Assembly (NCBI GenBank): GCA_963675425.1
Contig: OY776214.1
Coordinates: forward strand, 3,720,001-3,784,000
Length of the DNA: 64,000 nucleotides
DNA from: Sporobacter sp963675425
Lineage (GTDB): Bacteria > Bacillota > Clostridia > Oscillospirales > Oscillospiraceae
Direction of reading: 5' to 3'
Shown here piece after piece: positions 43,309 through 51,795 of the stretch (positions within the stretch are counted from its first letter, which is position 1; each line of letters starts with the position of its first letter). The translations under genes and the position numbers were made by a program. The notes beneath the pieces are model-generated. The model was not told the origin of the DNA. It searched no databases and worked only from the letters and a program-made list of their open reading frames with translations.

Positions 43309-45351
43309 TGGGATGACGCTACAACGACTTCTGTTGGTAACGCCGGAGACAATGATTTTACCGTTACATTTACCCCATCTGATACGGCTAATTACAACAC
43401 CATTAGCGGCATTAACGTCTCTGTGACGGTTGATAAAGCAGACCCCAGCTAAACAACACCCACGGGTTTAACGGCTACATATGGCCAGTCGCTTGCAGAT
43501 GTTTCGCTCCCTTCTGGCTTTACTTGGGATGACGCTAAAACGACTTCTGTTGGTAACGTCGGAGACAATGATTTTACCGTTACATTTACCCCATCTGATA
43601 CGGCTAATTACAACACCATTAGCGGTATAAACGTCTCAGTTACCGTTTCCAAAGCCGAACTGAACGTAACAGCCGTCAATAAGACGATGATTTACAGTGA
43701 CACAGTCCCAGCTCCTACCGATTCTACAACGGGCCTCGTTGGTACAGACACGCTGGCATCTCTGGGTATTACCCTGAGTACGACCGCCACGTCATCAAGT
43801 AACGCAGGCACCTACCCGATTACGGTAAACGGACCTTCTGTACTGGAGAACTACTCACCAATTTACACAGACGGGACTCTTACCATTAATCCCAAATCCA
43901 TATCCACATACACCATCAACACAATTCCGACTCAGAGCTATTACAGCGCCCCCCTTACGCCAACCGTCACGATTCCCGGTCTGACAGTGGGAACGGACTT
44001 CACCGTTAAATACACCAATAACAATGCTGTAGGCACAGCGACAGCAACGGCCACCGGTATCGGCAACTACACCGGCTCCGTTTCCGGCACGTTAAACATT
44101 ACCTATTCCTACATCCCGCCCTATACCTATCCGAGTGGTGGCAACGGCGGCGGTGACGGTCAGGCTACAATCGCCAGCAACATTGAACTGATTATAACCT
44201 TTGACGGGAATCGGGTCATCATCACAGCAAACCTCCCCGGCGCGGCCTTCGATTATGAAAGCCTGATGCAGGAAATCATTGAATCGGCACAGTCCTTCGT
44301 TGACACCGGCTATATTCCCATTGTCAATCTTAATGTGCCGGATACGTCCGCCAATCCCTTTGAATTCAAGCTTGACGGCGCGTAGCTTTCTGAGCTGGCC
44401 GATTCTACCAACGCCCTGCTCCTGATCAACAGCCCCGTCGGCTCCGTTCGCTTTGACGCAGACGCTGTCGATAGCCTGGCGTCTCAGGCCGGTACAAAAG
44501 ACGTAACAGTCAAGATCGCCAAGGTATCCAGCTCCGAGCTGTCGTCCAACTATCCCGATTACGTCGGCCAGACGGTTTATGATATAACTGTATCAGCCGG
44601 CGGGTCCAGTATCACGACGTTCGGCGGCGGCGAAATAACCGTCTCAGTCCCCTATACGCCCACACAGGATGAACTGGACAACGGCATCGTCATTTACTAC
44701 ATGTCCGCTACGGGTCCCGTAATGGTTACCGACTGCTCCTACGACGCGGAAACAGGCATGGTTTCCTTCGTGACGAACCATCTGTCCAAATTTGCTATCG
44801 GCTACATCAGCGCTGCTGGTTCTGCAACGGACTGGTACGCGGAATACCTCGATTATCTCTCCGCCCGCGGCATCCTGGATCCTCAGACCTTCAGCCCGAA
44901 CAGTAACATCACACGCGCAGAATTTGTCACCATTCTCACGGCGATCAATGGCGCGGACCTGAGCGGCTATACCTCGGCCTCGTTCAACGACGTCTCCAGC
45001 TCCGACGCGTACTTTGGTGCGGTTGAATGGGCTGCCGACAACAGCATTATCCTCGGCTATGACGACGGTAGCTTCAAACCGAACGATTCCATCACACGCC
45101 AGGATATCTGCACCATCCTGATGCGCTATGCCGATCTGGTCGATTTCATCCTTCCGCAAAAGGTCGAAGCCACGAGCTTTACCGATCAGGCGGACATCGC
45201 CAGCTATGCTGACGATGCGGTCTCGGGCATGCAGCAGGCAGGCATCCTCGATGGTTTTGAGAACGGTAGCTTCCTGCCGACCAATAACACCACGCAGGCG
45301 CAAGCCGCTAAAATCTTTACGGTTCTCATGCAGTTGATGATTGAATACTAA
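43309..45351 (+). pseudogene. Decayed SLH surface protein with MBG/Ig-like repeats
   Basis: One continuous reading frame is broken by two stops, TAA at 43450 and TAG at 44383, and has no start: it opens in mid-repeat at TGGGATGACGCT directly after an in-frame TGA. Two near-identical 216-bp (72-residue) repeats start at 43309 and 43525 (WDDA...TTSVGN...DNDFTVTFTPSDTANYNTI). Further beta-sandwich MBG-type domains, a Gly-rich linker (SGGNGGGDG) and three C-terminal SLH motifs follow (e.g. NITRAEFVTIL, DSITRQDICTIL). Pieces after each stop look intact, so decay is recent. The intact ancestor was a wall-anchored surface protein. Confidence 0.8.
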
Positions 45352-45445
45352 GAAAGCATCAGCCGAAACAATTTGCGCCATAGTTGGCTGGCACCAGAAA
45401 TATTTAAATATTCAGCCGTGTTAGCATTCTCATTACATTAAATAC

Positions 45446-45485
45446 GAAGCGTCTCAAATTTCGTTTGAGACGCTTCGCTCTTTTT
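45446..45485 (+). terminator. Terminator after the decayed SLH gene
   Basis: Thirteen-bp stem GAAGCGTCTCAAA/TTTGAGACGCTTC, then GCTCTTTTTG. About 95 bp after the last stop codon. Confidence 0.8.
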
Positions 45486-45564
45486 GACCTTACGTGCTTT
45501 GCATTCCAGATAATTCTGTCTTAAACAATGTAATCTTATCTCCATACCGGATTATGATGCTATT

Positions 45565-46611
45565 TTATGCCGCCTCACCTGTGCCGTCATCGGCTGTTCC
45601 GTCGTCAGTTGTGCCGTCGTCGGTTGTGCCGTCGTCGGTTGTACCGTCGTCAGCTGTGCCGTCGTCGGTTGTACCGTCGTCGGCTGTTCCGTCGTCAGCT
45701 GTTCCGTTGTCCACATCAATGATTTCATTCTCACTGTCCCACGTTACAGCCAAGTCAAATGCCTCGGCCAGAAAACGTAACGGCACATATGTCCTGCCAC
45801 AGCTTATTTCCGGGCATAAATCGACATCGATGGCTTCCCCGTCTACTAAAACAGTCTGACTGTCTATCGTCAGCTGAATTGTAACAGTATCCTTAACAAT
45901 ACTGACCGTCTTTGTTTCGCCGTCCCATGTAACTTCAGCGTCAAGCTGTGCGGCTATAGCGCTGACCGGGACCATTGTAACACCGCCTTTTATATACGGC
46001 GGCGTCTCAAACTTAATAATATTGTTATTAACTGTAACACACCCAGCATCCAGAGTGTAGGCATCCGCATACATCTGCTCTATCAGCGCGGCTGCGTTTT
46101 CAAACTGAGCCAGCTCGTCTTCGGAGTACATGGTTTTAACAACCATGTACCGTTCATTGATCGTCTGCTTGATTTGTGACTGAAGCCCGTCAACCTCTTC
46201 TTTCAGAGCGTTGATCTCCTCCAAAAGCGCTTCAGCCGCTTCCGTATCGCTCGACGCCATCAGCTCTTCATACTGAGACTCGAGCTGCTCCAGCTGCTGA
46301 CATACCTCAGACTTTTGCTGCTGCAATTCTCTTTTCTGCTCATTCATTTCTGCTTTAAAAGCATTCTTGTTTTTATTTCTGCCGTTATTTGAATCTTCAC
46401 TCTCGGAATCCGCATCATTCTCTTCCGCGTTGCTGTCTTCATCTTCCGAGTCATCCTCTTCCGCGTTGGCTGTTATTTCGGCCTTATTACTGTTATTTCC
46501 TTTATTACCGTTATTTCCGTTGGACGTGTTATCATTCTTTGCCAAGACAGTTGTAAATGACACCGTAACCAACAACGCCAGCGTCAATAGTACTGAAAAT
46601 ACTTTTTTCAT
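45565..46611 (-). CDS. Secreted protein with copper amine oxidase N-terminal-type domain, c-di-GMP riboswitch controlled
   Basis: 348 residues from ATG 46611 (SD AAGGAG). Signal peptide (1-22), then a low-complexity Asn/Asp/Glu/Ser region (25-75), a coiled coil (about 85-160), and two Cu_amine_oxidN1-like beta motifs (GGVTMVPVSAIAAQLDAEV; CGRTYVPLRFLAEAF). The C-terminus is a string of DDGTT/DDGTA pentapeptides. No SLH, LPXTG or membrane anchor is seen. This domain is common in clostridial wall proteins and does not imply oxidase activity. The upstream riboswitch plus terminator suggests an attachment or matrix role. Confidence 0.82.
   Translation of the reverse strand: MKKVFSVLLTLALLVTVSFTTVLAKNDNTSNGNNGNKGNNSNKAEITANAEEDDSEDEDSNAEENDADSESEDSNNGRNKNKNAFKAEMNEQKRELQQQKSEVCQQLEQLESQYEELMASSDTEAAEALLEEINALKEEVDGLQSQIKQTINERYMVVKTMYSEDELAQFENAAALIEQMYADAYTLDAGCVTVNNNIIKFETPPYIKGGVTMVPVSAIAAQLDAEVTWDGETKTVSIVKDTVTIQLTIDSQTVLVDGEAIDVDLCPEISCGRTYVPLRFLAEAFDLAVTWDSENEIIDVDNGTADDGTADDGTTDDGTADDGTTDDGTTDDGTTDDGTADDGTGEAA
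45579..45712. repeat. 15-bp tandem repeats encoding DDGT(T/A)
   Basis: About nine in-frame 15-bp units at the 3' end of the copper-amine-oxidase-N gene, with Thr/Ala third-position-of-unit variation. Likely prone to copy-number change. Confidence 0.75.
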
Positions 46612-46631
46612 ACGCTCTCTCCTTCTACAAT

Positions 46632-46656
46632 AAAAAAGTGCGCCAATAAGGCGCAC
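46632..46656 (-). terminator. Riboswitch expression-platform terminator
   Basis: Minus-strand GTGCGCC-TTATT-GGCGCAC followed by six T, between the c-di-GMP aptamer and the start codon at 46611. Placed as expected for transcription-termination control. Confidence 0.85.
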
Positions 46657-46680
46657 AGCTCATTTATACTGCGGCCTCTT

Positions 46681-46753
46681 CGGCAACCCGGCTGTCATAG
46701 CATAAAGCGTTAGACCCGTGGCTTTGCGTCCTTGACTTTCATCAAGTTTGCCA
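46681..46753 (-). promoter_or_regulatory. Class I c-di-GMP riboswitch aptamer (GEMM-I)
   Basis: Minus strand reads GGCAAACTTGATG, GTCAAGGACGCAAAGCCACG, GGTCTAACGC, then ATGACAGCCGGGTTGCC. The outer GGCAA/TTGCC pairs close P1; GCAAAGCC, GGGTCTAA and ACAGCCGGGTT are the conserved GEMM-I blocks. A terminator lies 24 bp downstream. Confidence 0.92.
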
Positions 46754-46787
46754 TTATCGGAGACAAAACTACATTTGTTATGTGCAA

Positions 46788-46816
46788 ACTATATAGTTTT
46801 CGTTGCACTTTTGCAA
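46788..46816 (-). promoter_or_regulatory. Promoter of the riboswitch transcript
   Basis: TTGCAA, 17-bp spacer, TATAGT on the minus strand, about 35 bp before the aptamer. Confidence 0.65.
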
Positions 46817-46920
46817 CTCTTTTATCCCACCACGCACTATTTTTGTTATATATCAACATTTATAGTTCATAATTTCAACTATTTTGCACGTAAATAACCG
46901 TTGGATACGTGAAAAGAATT

Positions 46921-46947
46921 GAAGCCACAGGAACATCCCGCGGCTTC
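46921..46947 (-). terminator. Probable terminator of the arginine operon
   Basis: Imperfect minus-strand hairpin GAAGCCGCGG...CTGTGGCTTC followed by AATTCTTTTC, about 55 bp after the argF stop. Confidence 0.5.
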
Positions 46948-47002
46948 ATACTAAAAGCTTTAACTATTATTTGGCTTTGCAAAAATGAACGGCTCCTTGC
47001 CA

Positions 47003-47920
47003 TCACTTCCCGCCCATAAGCAGATACATAATCGCCTTTTGGGCATGCAGCCTGTTTTCGGCCTCGTCGAATATCTCGTCGGCATGCGCCTCGAATACCT
47101 TTCCGGTAATCTCCTCTCCCCTGTGCGCCGGCAGGCAGTGCTGGATCATGCAGCCGGGATTCGCCAGCGCCATGATCTCATCATTGACCTGATAGCCTTG
47201 AAAAGCCTTGATGCGTTTTTCGGCTTCTCCCTCCTGCCCCATCGACGCCCAGACATCCGTAAAGATAACGTCGGCGCCCTTGGCCGCCTCAGCCGGCACG
47301 TTTGTCAGCTCGAAAGTCGCCCCGGTCTGCTTTTTAGCGAAGTCTAATATCAGCTGATCGGGCCGGTAATCGTCCGGGCAGGCCACAGAGACGTCCATAC
47401 CGCATTTAAGTCCGCCCGCTATGATGGAGTTTGCCATGTTGTTGCCGTCGCCGATATAACAGATTTTAAGGCCCTCCAGCTTCTTTTTATACTCGCGGAT
47501 CGTCTGGAGGTCGGCCAGGACCTGGCAGGGATGCTCAAAATCGGTCAGTCCGTTGATGACGGGAATGCTCGCGTATTCAGCCAGCTTTTCAACCTCGTCC
47601 TGGTCGAAGGTCCGGATCATGATGCCGTCACAGTAGCGGCTTAAAACCCGTGCTGTATCCTGGATCGGCTCGCCGCGCCCAAGCTGGCTGTCTGTGCTCG
47701 ACAGGAATATCCCCTGCCCGCCGAGCTGGTAGATGCCCGTTTCAAACGAAACGCGCGTGCGCGTGGAGTTCTTCGAGAAGATCATGGCAAGCGTCTTGCC
47801 CACGGGAAAGTCGTGCTTCATGCCGGCCTTGCGTTCGGCCTTCAGTCGGTCGGCCGTATCAAGTATAAGCGTAATCTCTTCCTTTGTAAGGTCGAGCATT
47901 TTCAATAGATCTTTTTTCAT
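47003..47920 (-). CDS. argF: Ornithine carbamoyltransferase
   Basis: Converts ornithine and carbamoyl phosphate to citrulline. 305 residues. The carbamoyl-phosphate loop FSKNSTRTRVSFE and the ornithine motif HCLPAHRGEEI (with the catalytic Cys) are intact. The start codon shares one base with the argD stop (TGATG), so translation is coupled. Last gene of the arginine operon. The anabolic role follows from the neighbours; no arginine deiminase genes are present. Confidence 0.95.
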   Translation of the reverse strand: MKKDLLKMLDLTKEEITLILDTADRLKAERKAGMKHDFPVGKTLAMIFSKNSTRTRVSFETGIYQLGGQGIFLSSTDSQLGRGEPIQDTARVLSRYCDGIMIRTFDQDEVEKLAEYASIPVINGLTDFEHPCQVLADLQTIREYKKKLEGLKICYIGDGNNMANSIIAGGLKCGMDVSVACPDDYRPDQLILDFAKKQTGATFELTNVPAEAAKGADVIFTDVWASMGQEGEAEKRIKAFQGYQVNDEIMALANPGCMIQHCLPAHRGEEITGKVFEAHADEIFDEAENRLHAQKAIMYLLMGGK

Positions 47921-49101
47921 CAGACTTCCTCCAGCACTTTTTTGAGAATTGCCAGCCCTTTGTCCAGCTCCTCATAGGTAATGGTCAGCGGCGGGAGCAT
48001 CCGAAGCGCATCGCTCCCGGCCGTGAGCATGAGAAGCCCGTTATCAATGCATTTGTTCACGAGGTCGACCGGCTTTACGCCCGCGACGGATACGCCGAGC
48101 ATCAGGCCCAGGCCCCGAACTTCTTTTACAGCCGGGCAGTTCCAGCTTTTAATGGCATCCCGGATATACGCGCCCTTTTCCGCAACCGCCCCCAGCAGCT
48201 CCGGCGTCAGTTGGCGCATAACCTCAAGGGCGGCGGCGGCGGCGATGAGGTTGCCGCCGAACGTAGTCGCATGCGTCCCGGGCGATAAAACGCCGGCGCA
48301 TTTTTCGTTTACCAGGATGCCGCCCATCGGCAGGCCACCGGCGATTCCCTTGGCAAACGTCACGACGTCGGGCATAATGCCGTACTGCTGGAACGCGAAA
48401 AGTGTTCCAGTCCGTCCGATACCGGTCTGCACCTCGTCGGTCAGCAGAAGCAGGTCATTTTCCTGGCAGAAAGCCGCAACCTCTTTTACGTAATCCTTAT
48501 CAAGCGGCAAAACGCCACCCTCGCCCTGGACGAGCTCCAGCATAACGGCGCACGCGCCGTCGGCTGCTTCTTTCAGGCTGTCGATGTTATTGGCCTCGGC
48601 ATGCAAAAAGCCTTCCGTAAACGGGAAAAAGTAATTATGAAAGCTGTCCTGTCCCGTCGCGGCCAGCGTTGTAATCGTCCGGCCATGGAAAGACCGATAA
48701 AGCGTCACGATTTTACTGCGGCCTTCGCCGTACTTGTCGAAGGAATACTTGCGCGCCAGCTTGATGGCCCCTTCGTTGGACTCCGCGCCCGAGTTTGCAT
48801 AGAACACTACGGACATCCCGGAACGCTCGGTGAGTTCTTTGGCCAGCTCAACGCCCGGCTCGGTGTAATACAGATTTGATGTATGCTGGAGCTTGAGCGC
48901 CTGGTCATAAATAGCCTTCGCCCAGCTCTCATTGCCATAGCCAAGGCAGTTGACGCCGATGCCGCTGGTGAAGTCGATATACTCCCGGCCCTCCGGGCTG
49001 TACAGCCGTGACCCCTCGCCACGCTCAAGCACCACGTCAAACCGACCATACGTCTGCATAATTTTTTGTTTATATAAATCCTTGATTTCAGTACTGTTCA
49101 T
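47920..49101 (-). CDS. argD: Acetylornithine aminotransferase
   Basis: PLP enzyme making N-acetylornithine from N-acetylglutamate semialdehyde. 393 residues from ATG 49101 (SD AAGGAG); the 39-residue extension to 49218 has none. Features: GANSGAESNEGAIKLAR-type phosphate region (YANSGAESNEGAIK), LLLTDEVQTGIGRTG with the PLP Asp, and VTFAKGIAGG with the Schiff-base Lys. Coupled to argF. Confidence 0.94.
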   Translation of the reverse strand: MNSTEIKDLYKQKIMQTYGRFDVVLERGEGSRLYSPEGREYIDFTSGIGVNCLGYGNESWAKAIYDQALKLQHTSNLYYTEPGVELAKELTERSGMSVVFYANSGAESNEGAIKLARKYSFDKYGEGRSKIVTLYRSFHGRTITTLAATGQDSFHNYFFPFTEGFLHAEANNIDSLKEAADGACAVMLELVQGEGGVLPLDKDYVKEVAAFCQENDLLLLTDEVQTGIGRTGTLFAFQQYGIMPDVVTFAKGIAGGLPMGGILVNEKCAGVLSPGTHATTFGGNLIAAAAALEVMRQLTPELLGAVAEKGAYIRDAIKSWNCPAVKEVRGLGLMLGVSVAGVKPVDLVNKCIDNGLLMLTAGSDALRMLPPLTITYEELDKGLAILKKVLEEV

Positions 49102-49145
49102 TTTTTCAGCTCCTTCTCTTTTAAAACAGCTATATAAAATTAATG

Positions 49146-49320
49146 GCGGCGGGATGAGGACATCCCGCCCCAAGCTGTCGACAAAGCCCTCCGGGCTTTG
49201 TCGACAAGAAGATTGCATGACGGCTGCTCAGCCGCAACCGTCATGATAAGAGTCATTTCCGATGCGCATGTCCCCGGAAATGACGGATATTACTTTGTTT
49301 CCGTCGTACGCGACGGAAAC
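49146..49320. repeat. Run of five palindromic hairpins between argD and argB
   Basis: Successive inverted repeats: GGCGGGATG/CATCCCGCC (49146-), TGTCGACAAAGCCC/GGGCTTTGTCGACA (49176-49206), ATGACGG/CCGTCAT (49217-49244), GTCATTTCCG/CGGAAATGAC (49252-49284) and GTTTCCGTCG/CGACGGAAAC (49297-49320). The gap is 280 bp and inside an operon. It may affect differential mRNA stability or be repeat debris. Confidence 0.65.
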
Positions 49321-49380
49321 TCTGCGAGGCTTTTTGAGCATTATCCACTTTGTCTACAGTCTGCGGCGGGAGGGTTTAAA

Positions 49381-50244
49381 TTAATAGATCATCGTGCCCG
49401 CACCCTCGTCGGTAAGCATTTCAATAAGGATAGAATGCGGGACGCGTCCGTCCAAAATATGCGTTCGCTGGACGCCGGCGTTGATCGCGTCGCGGCAGCA
49501 CTCGATCTTGGGGATCATGCCGCCCGAAATCGTACCGTCGGCCATGAGGCCTTGTATCTCGTCGTTTTTAATGACGTGAATGAGGGACGAATCGTCCTTT
49601 GGGTCTCGCAGGACACCGCGCGTATCCGTTAAGATTATGAGCTTTTCAGCGCCCAGCGCCACAGCCAGCTTGGAAGCCGCCGTATCGGCGTTGACGTTAT
49701 ACGAGGTCTCGGCGTCCACGCCGGTTGCTACCGTCGCCACAACGGGAATCGTATTGTCTTCGAGCGCCTTATTGACAACAGATGGGTTGATCGCCGTGAT
49801 GTCACCGACAAGACCGTAGTCCTCGCCGTCTTCCCGGCTCATCTTTTTAGCTTCGATAAGGCTCCCGTCGATGCCGCACAAGCCGATGGCGCGGCCGCCT
49901 TTTCGGATAATGGTGGCGACGAGGTCCTTATTAACCTTGCCGCACAGCACACCCTGCACAATCTCCATGGTCTCCGCATCCGTATATCGCAGACCGTTGA
50001 CGAATCGCGACTCCTTGCCGATCTTTTTAAGCATCCCGCTGATCTCCGGCCCGCCGCCGTGTACAAGGACGACACGAATCCCGACGAGCTGAAGAAGGAT
50101 GATATCCTCCATAACGGCGTCAAACAGCTCGTAGCTGATCATGGCGTTCCCACCGTATTTAATAACGACGACTTTACCGTTGTACTTCTGGATATACGGC
50201 AGCGCCTCGACGAGCGTCTGCGCCCGTTCCATATTGTTGAGCAT
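49381..50244 (-). CDS. argB: Acetylglutamate kinase
   Basis: Phosphorylates N-acetylglutamate, often the feedback-controlled step of the pathway. 287 residues with VVIKYGGNAM (ATP/substrate Lys) and VHGGGPEISGML near the N-terminus, and GVDAETSYNVNADTAA in the middle. The N-terminal extension ERAQTLVEALPYIQKYNGK is like that of arginine-sensitive hexameric enzymes, so inhibition by arginine is plausible. SD GAGGGGTG. Confidence 0.95.
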   Translation of the reverse strand: MLNNMERAQTLVEALPYIQKYNGKVVVIKYGGNAMISYELFDAVMEDIILLQLVGIRVVLVHGGGPEISGMLKKIGKESRFVNGLRYTDAETMEIVQGVLCGKVNKDLVATIIRKGGRAIGLCGIDGSLIEAKKMSREDGEDYGLVGDITAINPSVVNKALEDNTIPVVATVATGVDAETSYNVNADTAASKLAVALGAEKLIILTDTRGVLRDPKDDSSLIHVIKNDEIQGLMADGTISGGMIPKIECCRDAINAGVQRTHILDGRVPHSILIEMLTDEGAGTMIY

Positions 50245-50331
50245 AAAAGCACCCCTCGTCTGAATTATTATTTCTAAATCAACCTTGTTGGCGTGTTGCC
50301 GTATGGCTAGGCCATAGTGGGCATGCAGTAA

Positions 50332-51549
50332 TCAGGTGCGGTAATCGCCGTTGATTTTAATGTAATCGTACGTAATGTCGCAGCCCCAGCAGGTACACGC
50401 ACCGCCGCCGGCACCCATGGTGATATCAATCGTCACATCGTGCTCGGTGAGGATCTTTTTGGCAAGAGCCTCGTCGAATGTCAACCCGCGCCCGTTTTGA
50501 CAGACGTCTATGCGCCCGGCCGGCGATTCAAACGCGACCGAGACGGCGTCGGGATCCAACGTAACACCGGAATAGCCCATGGCGCACAGCACGCGGCCCC
50601 AGTTGGCGTCGGCCCCGAAAATCGCGGCTTTTGTGAGCGTCGATGAAATAACCGATTTGGACAGCGTCTCTGCCGTTTGTGTATCCGGCGCGCCGGACAC
50701 GGTACAGGTGATGAGGTGCGTGGCGCCCTCACCGTCGGAGGCCATCTCAATGGCCAGCTTAGTGCACAGCTTCTGGAGCGCGCCGGCAAAAACCCTATAA
50801 TCTTCGCTGCCGGCTTCAACGGTTGTATTGCCGGCGAGGCCATTGGCCATGACGCAGCACATATCGTTTGTCGAGGTGTCTCCGTCAACCGAGATGCGGT
50901 TGAAGCTGACGTTCACAGCCTCTGTCAGCGCCTTTTTCAGCGCATCCGCGCCGATAGCGCAGTCCGTTGTGATAAAACTGAGCATGGTACCCATGTTCGG
51001 ATGGATCATTCCGCTGCCCTTGGCAATGCCACCGAGCTTTACGGTTTTACCGTCAAGCTCAACCGCCACGGCATATTCCTTCATGACGGTGTCTGTTGTC
51101 ATGATGGCCTTCGCGGCGTCGGACGAGCCGTTATCACTCAGCTGCTTTATAAGCTGCGGCAAGCCGCCGATAATCACATCGGCGGGCAGCTCCTGGCCGA
51201 TAACGCCGGTGGACGCCACAATGACATTCTTCTCGTCAATCCCCAGCAGGCCGGCCGTTGCGGCGCAGCAGTTTTTCGCGTGCGCTTCCCCGTTCGGGGC
51301 GCAGGCGTTGGCGTTGCCGCTGTTAACAAGCACGGCCCGCGCCTTATGGTCCTCAAGATGCGCCTTCGTCACAAGAAGCGGCGCGGCCTTGACGACGTTT
51401 TTCGTATACATGGCGGCAGCGGCGCAGTCCTTCTCCGATACGATCAGCGCAACGTCTTTTTTATCCGGATTATTGGACTTGACGCCGACGTGGATGCCCG
51501 AGGCCTTAAAGCCTATTGGTGCGCACACGCCGCCTTCAATATATTTCAT
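50332..51549 (-). CDS. argJ: Glutamate N-acetyltransferase / amino-acid acetyltransferase
   Basis: Transfers the acetyl group from N-acetylornithine back to glutamate; bifunctional members also use acetyl-CoA. 405 residues, matured by self-cleavage in front of a Thr. The cleavage region reads HPNMGTMLSFITTD, with Gly instead of the more common Ala before the nucleophilic Thr. No argA or argE is in the operon, consistent with the cyclic pathway. SD GAGG before ATG 51549. Confidence 0.94.
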   Translation of the reverse strand: MKYIEGGVCAPIGFKASGIHVGVKSNNPDKKDVALIVSEKDCAAAAMYTKNVVKAAPLLVTKAHLEDHKARAVLVNSGNANACAPNGEAHAKNCCAATAGLLGIDEKNVIVASTGVIGQELPADVIIGGLPQLIKQLSDNGSSDAAKAIMTTDTVMKEYAVAVELDGKTVKLGGIAKGSGMIHPNMGTMLSFITTDCAIGADALKKALTEAVNVSFNRISVDGDTSTNDMCCVMANGLAGNTTVEAGSEDYRVFAGALQKLCTKLAIEMASDGEGATHLITCTVSGAPDTQTAETLSKSVISSTLTKAAIFGADANWGRVLCAMGYSGVTLDPDAVSVAFESPAGRIDVCQNGRGLTFDEALAKKILTEHDVTIDITMGAGGGACTCWGCDITYDYIKINGDYRT

Positions 51550-51617
51550 GATGTTACCTCATTTCAACATTTGCTGGGTATGCCGTTACGGCACACGGCA
51601 TGAGCAAAGCGGCCCTA

Positions 51618-51745
51618 TTAAGCCTTCCCCTGGGGGAAGGTGGCGCGGCGTCAGCCGCGACGGATGAGGGGTTATCTAGTTCAGGCAATTTTCCCTCATA
51701 AGTCTCGCCGTGCTCGACAGCTTCCCCCAAGGGAAGCCTTTCTCG
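51618..51745. repeat. Dispersed palindromic intergenic repeat, copy 3 (largest)
   Basis: Opens with AAGCCTTCCCCTGGGGGAAG and closes with the inverse type CTTCCCCCAAGGGAAGCCTT, enclosing GGCGCGGCGTCAGCCGCGACGGATGAGG. This is a MITE-like layout of about 125 bp lying between argC and argJ. The core matches copies at 11549 and 21533. Confidence 0.7.
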
Positions 51746-51795
51746 AAACAGAGATTTAGTCACCTTAATACATCTGCCAGGCAAACATGTTGGAA

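Noticed and set aside
43309..43740. 216-bp direct repeats as a possible CRISPR-like or insertion element
   Set aside because: The repeats are in frame and encode a beta-sandwich domain of the surface protein; there are no spacers or terminal inverted repeats.
43450..44385. Stop-codon recoding or read-through in the SLH gene
   Set aside because: The two stops are of different types (TAA and TAG), the 5' end is missing, and both codons end other genes normally here. Decay is simpler.
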